Assembly (NCBI RefSeq): GCF_015624485.1
Contig: NZ_CP061378.1
Location: 6,138,001 to 6,202,000 of the forward strand
Direction of reading: 5' to 3'
Length of the DNA: 64,000 nt
Source: Bradyrhizobium genosp. L
GTDB taxonomy: Bacteria; Pseudomonadota; Alphaproteobacteria; Rhizobiales; Xanthobacteraceae
A program made the position numbers and the translations under genes. Shown piece by piece: positions 34,301 to 44,353 of the stretch (position 1 is its first letter; each line of letters begins with the position of its first letter). The notes under the pieces were generated by a model. That model ran no database searches. It was not told the origin of the DNA and saw nothing but the letters and a program-made list of their open reading frames with translations.

Positions 34301-36082
34301 TCATTCGGGCAGACCCGCACGCCTCATTGCGTCTTCGTATCGCAGTAGATCCTCCTGCCGATAGGGGCCGAGCACCTCTTTCAGATTCGATATGCGAAGT
34401 GTTGGGTTGACATGGCGCAACAGGGCCACCGCTTCGCGTGCCTCCTCTGTTCTTCCGGCCAGCACGTTGCTGGCCGCTTTGATCCGCAAGACCGCTTGAT
34501 TGCTGGTACCGTCCTGGAAGGCCAAGGCCGACCAAGCGATCGCTTCGTCGTAGCGGTCCAGATAGAAGTAGCAATGCGCCATCCCGGCCTTGGCTATCGC
34601 GGTCAGCGGATCCAAGGGGCTTAGCCGGACCGCGCGCACGAACCGCTCGAGTGCGGCTTCACGCTCGCCCAACCAGTTCTTTATCCATCCGCCATAGTGC
34701 CAGGAATCCGCCAGGTTGGAATTCATCGCAAGTGCGCGATCAATCAAGCTTGAACCCGACTGCAGGTCGCCCGCACCGTATGCGAGCGCCCATCCGCTAA
34801 GGGACAGGGCCATCGCATCGTCTTTGCCCAGCACGACCGCCCGTTGGCTGAACTGCTTCACCTCGACGATCTCGTCCGAGGGTTCGGCGCTCCAGCCAAA
34901 AGCTTTTGCGCTCACATGACACAAAGCCACTCGTCCGTGCGCCGTGGCGAAATCCGGATCGACGTCGATGGCGCTCTTGAACAAGCGCAGCGCCTCGCTA
35001 TTCGCGTGTCTGCTGAATTCGTAAAACTTCGCCAACCCTCGCAAATAAAGGGAGTAAGCGTCAAGACTTTCAGTCGGCTTGCGCCTGGCGCGGTCAATTT
35101 CGGCCTTCTCGATCGCAGGGGCGATAGCTCCGACGACACGCTCTGTCACCCGGTCCTGCAGCTCGAAAATGTCAGCGACGTCACCGTCGAACCGGTCGGC
35201 CCAAAGATGAGAGCCCGTTGCTGCATCAATGAGCTGTCCTGTGATTCGCAGTCGGCTTGCCGCTTTTCGGACGCTGCCCTCCAGGACATAGCGCACGCCC
35301 AATTCGCGTCCCACCTGCTTCACATCGACGGCACGTCCCTTGTAGGTGAAGCTCGAATTACGGGCGATCACGAACAGCGCCTTGAAATGGGAAAGAGCCG
35401 TTGTGATATCCTCTACGATACCGTCCGCAATGTATTCCTGTTCGGGATCGGCGCTCATGTTTTGAAACGGCAGTACCGCAATCGAAGGCTTGTCGGGCAA
35501 TTGCAGCGATCTGCTGTATCGGTCCGACGATTGGATACTCTCCGCCGTCGAGGATGTAGATAAACGCGCGGCATAGATGCGCACCGGTCGATCGATGTTC
35601 TTCAGCCATTGTTCGCCGAGATCATCGAAAGCGAACGTCGTCTTGCCACGTACCTGTCGATACGCATCGTCCGAAAGGCACACCTTTCCGGGCTCGCATT
35701 CAGTCTCAACGCGCGCCGCGATGTTGACGCCGTCGCCATAAATGTCGTCGAGATCGACAATGATATCGCCGACGTTTATTCCAATCCGGAATTGGATACG
35801 CGGTCCCTCCTCTTTGGCTACTCGCTCGGCCATCTTCTCCTGGACCGCCATCGCGCACGTCACAGCATCGATCGCGCTGGCGAACTCAACCAGCATGCCG
35901 TCACCGGTGGTTTTGACGATGCGGCCATGGTGTTGGACAATGGACGGATCGACCACTTCGCGGCGGTGCGCTTTCAGAGCGGCAAGCGTTCCGACCTCAT
36001 CGGCGCCCATGAGGCGCGAGTAGCCTGCGACATCAGCAGCAAGTACCGCCGCCAGTCGACGTTCGATGCGCTCCTTTGCCAT
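34301..36082 (-). CDS. Class III adenylate/guanylate cyclase with TPR region
   Basis: The 593-residue protein begins with a class III cyclase domain: metal-binding aspartates in AADVAGYSRLM and TTGDGMLVEF, and the transition-state N and R in GDGVNIAARVE. A TolB-like region (KPSIAVLPFQNMS, ~residue 200; DRFDGDVADIFELQD) and a C-terminal TPR array follow. This architecture is abundant in rhizobia and makes cAMP in response to unknown partners bound by the TPRs. The ATG at 36082 is preferred over a GTG three codons earlier. It is intact, unlike its neighbours. Confidence 0.9.
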   Translation of the reverse strand: MAKERIERRLAAVLAADVAGYSRLMGADEVGTLAALKAHRREVVDPSIVQHHGRIVKTTGDGMLVEFASAIDAVTCAMAVQEKMAERVAKEEGPRIQFRIGINVGDIIVDLDDIYGDGVNIAARVETECEPGKVCLSDDAYRQVRGKTTFAFDDLGEQWLKNIDRPVRIYAARLSTSSTAESIQSSDRYSRSLQLPDKPSIAVLPFQNMSADPEQEYIADGIVEDITTALSHFKALFVIARNSSFTYKGRAVDVKQVGRELGVRYVLEGSVRKAASRLRITGQLIDAATGSHLWADRFDGDVADIFELQDRVTERVVGAIAPAIEKAEIDRARRKPTESLDAYSLYLRGLAKFYEFSRHANSEALRLFKSAIDVDPDFATAHGRVALCHVSAKAFGWSAEPSDEIVEVKQFSQRAVVLGKDDAMALSLSGWALAYGAGDLQSGSSLIDRALAMNSNLADSWHYGGWIKNWLGEREAALERFVRAVRLSPLDPLTAIAKAGMAHCYFYLDRYDEAIAWSALAFQDGTSNQAVLRIKAASNVLAGRTEEAREAVALLRHVNPTLRISNLKEVLGPYRQEDLLRYEDAMRRAGLPE

Positions 36083-36285
36083 AGAGGTCACCCAAACTCA
36101 GGTCAGCGCAGCATAGCCGCAAGTTCGAATTTTAGTGGCCGTGTTCGGCATCACTAATTCGCTTGACATTCTTCACTCCGAGCCGATCCGGTTCGGCATC
36201 ACAGTAGTCGAGCTTGTTGAACTTCCGCAACGCCTCTATTGACGAAAAGCCGCAACAGGGAAAATTCAACCGCCGCACTCCCCGT

Positions 36286-37350
36286 TCATGAGCGATCGGA
36301 ATCACCGCGGATATCACTCGGAGACTTGTTCGTCCACCGGTGGAACGCGCGCCTGAAATTCGCTGCATCGCTGAAACCGAGAGCCAGCGCGATATCTTCG
36401 TTGGCCAGCGCGGTGCTGCGGAGATATTTCAGCGCGATCTGCGTTCGCAGTTCGTCTCGCAGTCCGCGAAAGGAGAAGCCCTGCTGACGAAGCTGGCGCC
36501 GCAGCGATCGTTCGTTCATGCCGAGCAGCTTCGCGACGGCCTCAAAGCTCGGCGGGTTGGCGATATCGCGGAGCAGGAGCGCTCGGACCCGTCCGGCCAC
36601 CCCCATCCGCAGCCTGAGGTCCCCAAGCAGGTCGTCGCATAGGGCCACGATGGTCGGGTACGTCGTCTTGTTGCCGAGATCCGCGCTCCGATCCAGCCAT
36701 TGCGCCTCAAACACGATCTGGTTGGCCGACTGATCGAAGCGCACCGGGCATCCGACGATATCAAGCGGAAGATCGAAGTCCGGCGCCTGCGGATAGGCGA
36801 GCCTGATCTCGGAAGGCGTAAAAGTCGGCCCCATGATATCGCGCATCAGCGATATGTGGATGCCGATCTGCATTTCGGCGATGAACCGATAGAGCGCGGA
36901 ATCGGCAAGCGCGTGCAGATTCGGTTCGATGGTCCATCGCGCGGACGTCTTGTCCTCCTGGAACTCGATCGTCGTCAGCGGCGCGGCGAGTGCGTGGCAG
37001 CGCATCGCGAATTCCATCGCCTTGCGAAAGTCGGGGCAGCAGAGCAAAGCGTAGCCGTACATTCCATAGGTCGAGATGTGGATCGATCCGCCGATCCGAT
37101 AGGGCAAATGGCGATCCGTGGACAGGCGCAGCGCATTTCGACAGACGGCAATGAGCTGCGTCAGGGAAATCCGCGCATCCGGTGAATGGACGTCCGCGGC
37201 CGGGATATTCACGTCGCGCAGGATGTCGTCGGCCGGGACGCCATGATTCACCAGCATGTCGAAGACCGCGCCCAGCTTGGTGGTCTCATAGACCTTGTCG
37301 CTCGCGCCGACAGTCAGGATGTCGCTGCGGGAGCCCAAAGATGTCTTCAA
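36286..37350 (-). CDS. AraC-family regulator (OruR/ArgR-like type), divergent to PHA operon
   Basis: The protein has the long N-terminal ligand region of the PF12625 type (TTKLGAVFDMLVNHGVPADD, HISTYGMYGYALLCCPDF) and a C-terminal double helix-turn-helix AraC domain (MNERSLRRQLRQQGFSFRGL, NEDIALALGFSDAANFRRAF). The start is uncertain: TTG at 37350 fits the family's usual N-terminus (354 aa), while an ATG at 37476 would add 42 unusual residues. It is divergent from the acyl-CoA ligase/PHA operon and is its likely regulator. The open frame running far upstream is a shadow of that operon. Confidence 0.88.
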   Translation of the reverse strand: MKTSLGSRSDILTVGASDKVYETTKLGAVFDMLVNHGVPADDILRDVNIPAADVHSPDARISLTQLIAVCRNALRLSTDRHLPYRIGGSIHISTYGMYGYALLCCPDFRKAMEFAMRCHALAAPLTTIEFQEDKTSARWTIEPNLHALADSALYRFIAEMQIGIHISLMRDIMGPTFTPSEIRLAYPQAPDFDLPLDIVGCPVRFDQSANQIVFEAQWLDRSADLGNKTTYPTIVALCDDLLGDLRLRMGVAGRVRALLLRDIANPPSFEAVAKLLGMNERSLRRQLRQQGFSFRGLRDELRTQIALKYLRSTALANEDIALALGFSDAANFRRAFHRWTNKSPSDIRGDSDRS

Positions 37351-37758
37351 TTGCGTGGTTCGTCGCAAAGTGAACCAGCCTTTCGTCCAGTCCGGACACA
37401 CGACACAACAGCACTCCAACCAAACCGTTCGCGAATACCGACGAACATAGCCGGTTCGCGGAACAACCCAAGGCATATCAACGAACCATTCTTGCTGCGA
37501 AGCAACAAGAGAACCTGCGACCAAGAACGCCAAATGGCAAAAGAGAGCAATCTCGGTAAAGACCGTTGCCCTCGATGAGAGCAGTCTGACCGGTTCAGAC
37601 CCGGTCGCCGTCCGTTTCGGACCTTCACAAATCTCGGGCATCACGCGACGCTTCGGACTAATGTCGCGCGGTGGGACCGTCGTGAGACAGGACGGCAGAC
37701 AGGCGATCCGCTCCGGACGCTGCCACGCCCGGGGAGTGACAAGTCGAGGGAGGCCGCC
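37351..37758. other. Divergent intergenic region, AraC / PHA operon
   Basis: This 408-bp stretch separates the AraC gene from the ligase gene and should hold both promoters. I see no strong palindrome or coding sequence. GGGAGG at 37747 is the ligase ribosome site. Confidence 0.5.
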
Positions 37759-39411
37759 ATGGTCGGAAGGCTGATTCAAACCACCAAATCTGCGTATCAG
37801 TATCCACTGATCTTCAAGCAGCTCTGGCACACGCCGCGCGTGCAGGCGCCGGACCAGGAGGTCGTCTACCGCGACCAGAAGCGCTTCACCTATCGCCAGA
37901 CCAAGGAGCGGATCGGCCGGCTCGCCTCGACGCTGCGCAAGGCAGGCGTCGAGCCCGGCGACACCGTCGGCGTGCTCGAGTGGGACAGTCACCGGTTTCT
38001 TGAAGCTTTCTTCGCGATCCCGATGATGGCGGCCGTGCTGCAGACGGTGAATGTCCGTCTCTCGCCGGAGCAGATCGCCTACACGATCGGCCACGCTGGT
38101 GCCACGACGCTGCTCGTCAACGAGGAGTTCGTGGGATTGCTCGAGGGGATGAAGGGCCAACTGCCCAAGGTCAAGCGGATGATCGTGATGTCGGATAAGC
38201 CGACGCCGCAGACCGGCAGCCTGTGCTTCATCGGCGAATATGAGAGCCTGCTCGCCGCGGCCTCGCCGGACTACGACTTCCCCGACTTCGACGAGAACAC
38301 CCAGGCGACCACCTTCTACACAACAGGCACAACTGGATTGCCCAAGGGGGTCTATTACAGCCACCGCCAGCTCGTGCTGCATTCGATCGCGGGGTTGGCG
38401 CTGTTCGGCATGGCGGGCTCGCAGGGCCGCTTCTCGCGGGACGACGTCTACATGCCGATCACGCCGATGTTCCACGTTCACGCCTGGGGTTTTCCGTGGT
38501 CGGCGACGCTCGCCGGCGTCAAGCAGGTCTATCCCGGCCGCTACGAGCCGGCGATGCTGGTCAAGCTGATCAAGAGCGAGGGCGTCACCTTCACCCACGG
38601 CGTGCCGACCATCTTGCAGATGCTGCTCAACGCCGCCGCCGCGGCCAATGTCGATCTGAACGGCCTCAAGATGGTGATCGGCGGCTCCGCCCTGCCGAAA
38701 GCGCTGGCCAAGCAGGCACTCGAGGCCGGCATCGACATCTTCGCGGGCTACGGCATGTCGGAGACCGGTCCGCTGGCCGCGGTATCGCACGTCATGTCCA
38801 AGGATCTCACTGGTGATCCCGACGGAGAGGTCGAATTCCGCGCCAGGGCCGGCATCGCAGGTCCCCTCGTCGACCTGCGCATCGTCGACCCCGACATGAA
38901 CGACGTGCCGCATGACGGCAAGTCCGCCGGCGAGATCGTGCTGCGCGCGCCCTGGCTCACCCAGGGCTACTACAACAATCCCGAAGGCTCCGAGCAGCTC
39001 TGGGCCGGCGGCTATCTGCACACCAGCGATATCGCAGTGGTCAGCCCGGGCGGCTATGTCCACATCACCGACCGTATCAAGGACGTGATCAAGACCGGCG
39101 GCGAGTGGGTCTCCTCGCTGCAGATCGAGGACCTGATCACGCAATGCGCCGGCGTTGCGGAAGCCGCCGTGATCGGCGTCAAGGACGAGAAATGGGGCGA
39201 GCGGCCGGTGGCGCTGGTGGTCAAGAAGCCATCCGCCGCCGAGGGCCTCAGCGACGCTGCCATCAAGGACCACCTCAAGACCTTCGCCGACAAGGGCGTA
39301 ATCTCGAAATACGGCATCCCCGGGACGATCCTCTTCATCGACAGCATCCCCAAGACCAGTGTCGGCAAGATCAACAAGAAGGAGCTGCGCGAGCAGTACG
39401 GCGACATGTGA
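37759..39411 (+). CDS. Acyl-CoA ligase (AMP-binding), fatty-acid type
   Basis: The 550-residue adenylate-forming enzyme activates a carboxylic acid to its CoA thioester. The phosphate-binding TTGTTGLPKG occupies residues 188-197; GYGMSETGP, the TSD hinge aspartate region and a C-terminal KTSVGKINKKELR with the catalytic lysine are all present. It resembles medium/long-chain fatty-acyl-CoA ligases. As the first gene of the PHA operon it would feed acyl-CoA to hydratase, dehydrogenase and synthase. GGGAGG precedes the ATG. Confidence 0.92.
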   Translation: MVGRLIQTTKSAYQYPLIFKQLWHTPRVQAPDQEVVYRDQKRFTYRQTKERIGRLASTLRKAGVEPGDTVGVLEWDSHRFLEAFFAIPMMAAVLQTVNVRLSPEQIAYTIGHAGATTLLVNEEFVGLLEGMKGQLPKVKRMIVMSDKPTPQTGSLCFIGEYESLLAAASPDYDFPDFDENTQATTFYTTGTTGLPKGVYYSHRQLVLHSIAGLALFGMAGSQGRFSRDDVYMPITPMFHVHAWGFPWSATLAGVKQVYPGRYEPAMLVKLIKSEGVTFTHGVPTILQMLLNAAAAANVDLNGLKMVIGGSALPKALAKQALEAGIDIFAGYGMSETGPLAAVSHVMSKDLTGDPDGEVEFRARAGIAGPLVDLRIVDPDMNDVPHDGKSAGEIVLRAPWLTQGYYNNPEGSEQLWAGGYLHTSDIAVVSPGGYVHITDRIKDVIKTGGEWVSSLQIEDLITQCAGVAEAAVIGVKDEKWGERPVALVVKKPSAAEGLSDAAIKDHLKTFADKGVISKYGIPGTILFIDSIPKTSVGKINKKELREQYGDM

Positions 39412-39453
39412 CGCCTCGGGCGCAACCACGACGAGAACGCGGAGGACGACGAC

Positions 39454-39930
39454 ATGAGCAACCTCACAATGGCTGGCCTGGGTGAGCGCGTCGGACAGGA
39501 GCTTGGCACCTCCGACTGGGTCACGGTCGACCAGCCGCGCATCGACACCTTTGCGGCCTGCACTGGCGACAACCAGTGGATCCATGTCGACATTGAACGG
39601 GCGAAGCGGGAGAGCCCGTTCCGCGGTCCGATCGCGCACGGCTATCTGACGCTCGCCATGGTGGCGCCGCTGTCGATGCAGGTCGGCGTCATCCCGCGCG
39701 ATGCCGCGGCCGGGTTGAACTACGGCATCGACAAGGTGCGCTTTCTCGCGCCGGTGCCGGCCGGTGCGCGCGTGCGGCTGCGCGTCGTGCTTGCCGCGAT
39801 CGAGCCCAGGGAAGGCGGCCAGGTGATCATGAAGACCCAGAACACGCTGGAGGTCGAGGGGTCGGAGAAGCCCGCCTTGATCGCCGAAACGCTTGCGCTT
39901 CTGATTCCCGCGACGGGAGCACGGCAATGA
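39454..39930 (+). CDS. phaJ: MaoC-like enoyl-CoA hydratase (PhaJ-like)
   Basis: The 158-residue hotdog protein carries the hydratase-2 motif with the catalytic Asp and His in FAACTGDNQWIHVD and GPIAHGYLTL. R-specific enoyl-CoA hydratases turn beta-oxidation intermediates into (R)-3-hydroxyacyl-CoA, the PHA monomer. Its TGA overlaps the phaC ATG (ATGA), tying it to synthase expression. The name is by function and context. Confidence 0.85.
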   Translation: MSNLTMAGLGERVGQELGTSDWVTVDQPRIDTFAACTGDNQWIHVDIERAKRESPFRGPIAHGYLTLAMVAPLSMQVGVIPRDAAAGLNYGIDKVRFLAPVPAGARVRLRVVLAAIEPREGGQVIMKTQNTLEVEGSEKPALIAETLALLIPATGARQ

Positions 39931-41615
39931 CCACGCAAGATCCGGCTTCCCCGGCAACTGAGATGTCCGAGGAAGCATCGCGAACCACGCTGGCGCTCAA
40001 TCCGCTGGTCGGCATCCAGAGCCAGGACCTGGTCGAGAGCGCCAACATCCTGTTCAAAGCCGTGATGAACGAGCCGAAGGTCGCCACCGAGCAGTGGCTG
40101 TCCTTTGTCGGCGAGCTCGGTTCGATTATGGCCGGCAAATCCGAACGCGCGCCGAGGGCGGGCGACAAGCGGTTTTCGGATCAGACCTGGAAGGAGAGCT
40201 CGCTGCACTCTGGCCTGCTCAAGGCCTATCTGGCGTGGGGGGAGGCGGTCAGCGGCCTGGTCGACAAGACCAGCCTCAGCGACGTCGACAAGCAGCGCGC
40301 GCACCTGGTCACCGACATCCTGATCGACGCCGTCGCGCCGACCAACACGATGCTCACCAATCCGGCTGCGGTCCGCAAGTTCATCGACACCGGCGGACAG
40401 AGCCTATGGAGCGGCTTGAAGAACTACATGGACGACCTGACGCGCAACCGCGGCATGCCGTCGATGGTCGACACCAGCGCGTTCAAGGTCGGCGAGAATC
40501 TGGCGACCACCCCGGGTGCGGTGATCTTCCGCAACGAGCTGCTCGAGCTGATCCAGTACACGCCGATGACGGCGACCGTGCGGAAGCGGCCGCTCGTGAT
40601 CACGCCACCGCAGATCAACAAGTTCTACTCGCTCGATTTGTCGCCGGACAAGAGCATGATCCGCTTCCTGCTCGAGAGCGGATTCCAGATCTTCGCCATC
40701 AGCTGGCGCAACCCGACGGGAGCCCATCGCGATTGGGGACTGGACACCTACGTCGCGGCGGTCGACGAGGCGGTCGACGCGGCGCGCGAGATTTCCGGCA
40801 GCGAGGACATCTCGATGATGGGGGCCTGCTCCGGCGGCATCACCTCGACAGCCTATTTCGCGACGCTCGGCAGCACGAAGATCAAGAACCTGGTGCTGGC
40901 GGTCTGCCTACTCGATCCCAATTCCGCCGACGAGAGCGCGTTCGGCTGCCTGATGACGCCCGAGACCATGCGCGCGGCAAAAGCGTCGTCGCAGCTGCGC
41001 GGCATCGTCGACGGCCACGACCTGGCGCGGATGTTCGCCTGGATGCGACCGAACGATCTGATCTGGAACTACTGGGTCAACAACTATCTGCTTGGCAACC
41101 AGCCGCCTGCGTTCGACATCCTGTACTGGAACGCCGACACCACTCGCCTCCCTGCGGCGCTGCATGGCGACTATCTCGACCTCTATTTCTCAAACCCGTT
41201 CGTGAATGCCGACAAGCTGACACTCAATGACAAGATGGTCGACATGAGCAAGGTCAAGGCCGACAGCTATGTCGTCGCCGGGGTCACCGACCACATCACG
41301 CCGTGGAAGGGGGTCTACAAAACGGCGCAACTCATGGGCGATGGCACCACCTTCGTGCTTTCGAACAGCGGGCATCTGCAAAGCCTGCTCAATCCGCCGA
41401 GCAATCCCAAGTCGTCCTTCATGATCGGTCCGGTCGGCAGCGACAAGCCCGACGCCTTCGTCGCCACGGCCGAGAAACGCAAGGGCAGCTGGTGGCTCGA
41501 TTGGCGCGACTGGCTGCAAGCCCGTTCGGGCGACGAGGTGACCGCATCCGCCTCGCTCGGCAGCGCGCACCATCCGAGCCTTGCTGCTGCACCGGGGACC
41601 TATGTCTTTGACTGA
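39927..41615 (+). CDS. phaC: Class II-like polyhydroxyalkanoate synthase
   Basis: PhaC polymerises (R)-3-hydroxyacyl-CoA into PHA granules. The 562-residue product carries the class II lipase-like box GACSGG with nucleophile C301, D455 in TDHITPW and H483 in SNSGHLQS. PPQINKFYSLDLSPDKS, FAWMRPNDLIWNYWVNNYLL and FDILYWNADTTRLPAALHG read almost as in Pseudomonas PhaC, which favours medium-chain monomers. Class I enzymes typical of rhizobia differ at these places. It overlaps phaJ by ATGA and phaZ by 14 bp. Confidence 0.95.
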   Translation: MTTQDPASPATEMSEEASRTTLALNPLVGIQSQDLVESANILFKAVMNEPKVATEQWLSFVGELGSIMAGKSERAPRAGDKRFSDQTWKESSLHSGLLKAYLAWGEAVSGLVDKTSLSDVDKQRAHLVTDILIDAVAPTNTMLTNPAAVRKFIDTGGQSLWSGLKNYMDDLTRNRGMPSMVDTSAFKVGENLATTPGAVIFRNELLELIQYTPMTATVRKRPLVITPPQINKFYSLDLSPDKSMIRFLLESGFQIFAISWRNPTGAHRDWGLDTYVAAVDEAVDAAREISGSEDISMMGACSGGITSTAYFATLGSTKIKNLVLAVCLLDPNSADESAFGCLMTPETMRAAKASSQLRGIVDGHDLARMFAWMRPNDLIWNYWVNNYLLGNQPPAFDILYWNADTTRLPAALHGDYLDLYFSNPFVNADKLTLNDKMVDMSKVKADSYVVAGVTDHITPWKGVYKTAQLMGDGTTFVLSNSGHLQSLLNPPSNPKSSFMIGPVGSDKPDAFVATAEKRKGSWWLDWRDWLQARSGDEVTASASLGSAHHPSLAAAPGTYVFD

Positions 41616-42558
41616 GCACCTCACCAGCGCGGATCAGGCGAGGCCGGTCCCGGACGGCAAGCGCGGCACGATCGAGGCGCGCCAGATCACGATTGACGGT
41701 CAGCCGCTTGAGGTCGCGATCAGATATGGCGACGGCAGCGGGCCGCCGCTGCTGCTGTTCAACGGGGTCGGCGCCAACTGGGAGCTGGCAAAGCCGTTCC
41801 TTGAGGCGCTCACCAGCACGACCGCTGTCATCTTCGACGTCCCCGGCGTTGGCGGATCGCCGCGACCGGGATGGCCCTATCGCCCGTCGACGTTGGCGCG
41901 GTTGGCAGCCGATCTCGTTGCCGAGCTTGGTTACGCGGAGGTCGACGTCGCCGGCGTGTCCTGGGGCGGCGGCATCGCGCAGCAATTCGCGCACCAGTTT
42001 CCCAAGCGCTGCCGGCGGCTGGTGCTCGCCGCGACCGCACCCGGCTTCACCATGGTGCCGGCAAGCCCTTCGGTGTTGTGGAAGATGGCGACGCCGCGCC
42101 GCTACACCGACAAGGCCTATATGGACCGGGTCGCGGCCGACATCTATGGCGGCGCGTTTCGCCGCGACCCGTCGCTGATCGGTCGGCATGCGGCCGGGAT
42201 GCATGGTGCGCGCAACATGGGCTATTTCTATCAGTTGCTCGCGATGGCCGGCTGGACCAGCCTGCCGTGGCTATGGTCGCTGCCGCAGCCGACGCTGGTC
42301 TTGATGGGCAGCGACGATCCGCTGGTGCCGCCGATCAACGGTCACATCCTGGCCGGGCTGATTCCGAAGGCCGAGCTGCACATGATCGACGACGGGCACC
42401 TGTTCCTGGTGACGCGGCCGCAGGAAACCGCTGGCCTGATCGAGGCGTTCCTGACCAGCGAGAGCCGCGAGGCCGCGCCGTCGTCGCTGCTGTCGCGAAC
42501 GGCCGGCCGTCTCAAGGATCTCGTTCCGATGTCCGGAGGCGAGCGGGAGAAGTCTTAA
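41602..42558 (+). CDS. phaZ: Intracellular PHA depolymerase, medium-chain type
   Basis: The 318-residue alpha/beta hydrolase matches Pseudomonas PhaZ: LLLFNGVGANWELAKPF, FDVPGVGGS, nucleophile S120 in GVSWGGG, IYGGAFRRDP, and H266 in DDGHLFL. It releases monomers from stored mcl-PHA. The ATG at 41602 overlaps the end of phaC, so the pair is translationally coupled. The synthase/depolymerase order is the same as the start of the Pseudomonas pha locus. Confidence 0.93.
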   Translation: MSLTEHLTSADQARPVPDGKRGTIEARQITIDGQPLEVAIRYGDGSGPPLLLFNGVGANWELAKPFLEALTSTTAVIFDVPGVGGSPRPGWPYRPSTLARLAADLVAELGYAEVDVAGVSWGGGIAQQFAHQFPKRCRRLVLAATAPGFTMVPASPSVLWKMATPRRYTDKAYMDRVAADIYGGAFRRDPSLIGRHAAGMHGARNMGYFYQLLAMAGWTSLPWLWSLPQPTLVLMGSDDPLVPPINGHILAGLIPKAELHMIDDGHLFLVTRPQETAGLIEAFLTSESREAAPSSLLSRTAGRLKDLVPMSGGEREKS

Positions 42559-42582
42559 AACACGGCAACAAGGGAGGATATC

Positions 42583-43008
42583 ATGGCAGACAACACCTCA
42601 TACATCGAGATGCTTCGCAAGTTTGGCAGCGATCTCGGCCTGCCGAAGCTGAATGTGGAAGAGCTGCTGCAGGCCCAGAAGAAGAATCTCGAAGCGCTCG
42701 GCCAGAGCGCGAAGGTCGCAGCGCAAGGCGCGCAATCGGTTGCGCAGAAGCAGCGCGAGGTGGTGGAGGCTGGATTGCGCGAGGCCGCGACCTTGGCGCG
42801 CGAATACAAGCCCCTCAAGATCCAGGAGAACCTCGCGCTGCAGACCGAGTTTGCCCGCAAGATGTTCGACATCGCGGTGAAGGGCGCGCAGGACAGCGCG
42901 TCGACGGCACGGCAGTCGACCACCGATGCGGTCAAGATCATGCAGGACCGCATGAAGGAGAGCTTTGAAGAGTTTCGTGCGAGCGTCCGCCCGAACAAAT
43001 CGTCCTGA
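42583..43008 (+). CDS. phaP: Phasin (PHA granule-associated protein)
   Basis: The 141-residue amphipathic helical protein contains EELLQAQKKNLEALGQ and a long helix to ARKMFDIAVKGAQDSAS, the phasin family pattern. Phasins coat PHA granules and control their size. GGGAGG precedes the ATG 25 bp after phaZ, confirming a granule function for the operon. Confidence 0.9.
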   Translation: MADNTSYIEMLRKFGSDLGLPKLNVEELLQAQKKNLEALGQSAKVAAQGAQSVAQKQREVVEAGLREAATLAREYKPLKIQENLALQTEFARKMFDIAVKGAQDSASTARQSTTDAVKIMQDRMKESFEEFRASVRPNKSS

Positions 43009-43117
43009 TATCGCACGCCGCGACGCCGCAACGAGATTGATCGGCCTCGGCAACCAAGCCCTGCCGGGGCCGCGACATGGCAAAGGCGAAACATCGCCAC
43101 GCATCAGGGAAGAAACC

Positions 43118-44329
43118 ATGGCGAACCCCGCACGGGCTACCAAGCCGGACTATGCGCCGCCGCCGATCAACGGCGATTTCTACAGCATTGCCAACGTCCT
43201 GAACGAGCAGGAACGCGCGCTGCTGCGGCGTGTGCGCGAGTTCACGGAAGGCGTGGTCGCGCCCGTGATCGAGGACTATTGGGCGCGCGATGAGTTTCCG
43301 TTCGCAATCATTCCTGACATGGCCGGGGTCGGCATCGGCGGCGTCGGCTACCAGGGCTATGGTGCGGCCGGCGGCAGCTGGCTCCTGAACGGCTTCGTCG
43401 CCATGGAGCTGGCGCGGGTTGATTCGTCGATTGCGACCTTCTGGGGCGTGCACACCGGGTTGTCGGCTGGCTCGATCTATCTGTGCGGCGACGACGCGCA
43501 GAAGCAGCGCTGGCTGCCCCAGATGATGCGCTTCGAGACAATCGGTTCGTTCGGCCTGACGGAACCGTTGGTCGGCTCCGCCACATCGGGCGGGATGCTG
43601 ACGACCTGCCGGCGCGAGGGCGATGCTTGGATCCTCAACGGCCAGAAGAAGTGGATTGGCAATGCCACTTTCGCCGACATCAATGTGATCTGGGCCCGCG
43701 AAGAGAGCTCGAACCAGGTCAAGGCCTTCGTCGTCGGGAAAGACAATCCGGGCTTCGCAGTCGAGAAGGTCAAGACCAAGATGGCGCTGCGCGTGGTGCA
43801 GAACGGATTGATCACCCTGAAGGACTGCCGCGTGCCGGAGGCGGACCGCCTACAGAACGCCAACACGTTCAAGGACACCGCCAAGGTGCTGCGAATGACC
43901 CGCACCGGCGTGGCGTGGTTCGCCGTCGGCTGCCAGATGGGTGCCTATGAGCATGCGCTGCGTTACGCGACCGAGCGCAAACAGTTCGGTAGGCCGATCG
44001 GCGGCTTCCAGCTCGTTCAGGATCTGCTGGTCAGGATGCTCGGCAATGTTACGTCGACGCAGGCGATGATGCTGCGGCTTGCGCAGCTGCAGGACGAGGA
44101 CGTGATGCTGGACGAGCACGCCTCGCTAGCGAAAGCGTTCTGCACCGTCAAATGCCGCGAGACGGTCGGCTATGCGCGCGAGCTGCTCGGCGGCAACGGC
44201 ATCCTGCTCGAGAACCACATCGGCCGCTTCGTGGCTGACGCCGAGGCGATCTATTCCTATGAGGGCACAAGGGAGATGAACACCCTGATCGTCGGCAAGT
44301 CGATCACGGGATTGAGTGCTTTCGTCTGA
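43118..44329 (+). CDS. Acyl-CoA dehydrogenase, glutaryl-CoA-dehydrogenase-like
   Basis: The 403-residue flavoenzyme has the ACAD domains: FGLTEPLVGS flavin-binding motif, NGQKKWIGN, TERKQFGRPIGGFQLVQD and catalytic base E382 in YSYEGTRE. The E at this place is shared with the glutaryl-CoA dehydrogenase branch, but the substrate-binding Arg for glutaryl cannot be judged. In this operon it could convert acyl-CoA to enoyl-CoA for PhaJ. The ATG at 43118 follows AGGGAAG. Confidence 0.9.
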   Translation: MANPARATKPDYAPPPINGDFYSIANVLNEQERALLRRVREFTEGVVAPVIEDYWARDEFPFAIIPDMAGVGIGGVGYQGYGAAGGSWLLNGFVAMELARVDSSIATFWGVHTGLSAGSIYLCGDDAQKQRWLPQMMRFETIGSFGLTEPLVGSATSGGMLTTCRREGDAWILNGQKKWIGNATFADINVIWAREESSNQVKAFVVGKDNPGFAVEKVKTKMALRVVQNGLITLKDCRVPEADRLQNANTFKDTAKVLRMTRTGVAWFAVGCQMGAYEHALRYATERKQFGRPIGGFQLVQDLLVRMLGNVTSTQAMMLRLAQLQDEDVMLDEHASLAKAFCTVKCRETVGYARELLGGNGILLENHIGRFVADAEAIYSYEGTREMNTLIVGKSITGLSAFV

Positions 44330-44353
44330 AAAATCACACGACGGAGAAGTGGC

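Noticed and set aside
36286..39978. A 1230-residue minus-strand open frame running through the AraC gene and the acyl-CoA ligase region
   Set aside because: Only its last ~350 codons are AraC-like. The rest is antisense to clearly coding acyl-CoA ligase and PhaJ genes and has no protein-like features.
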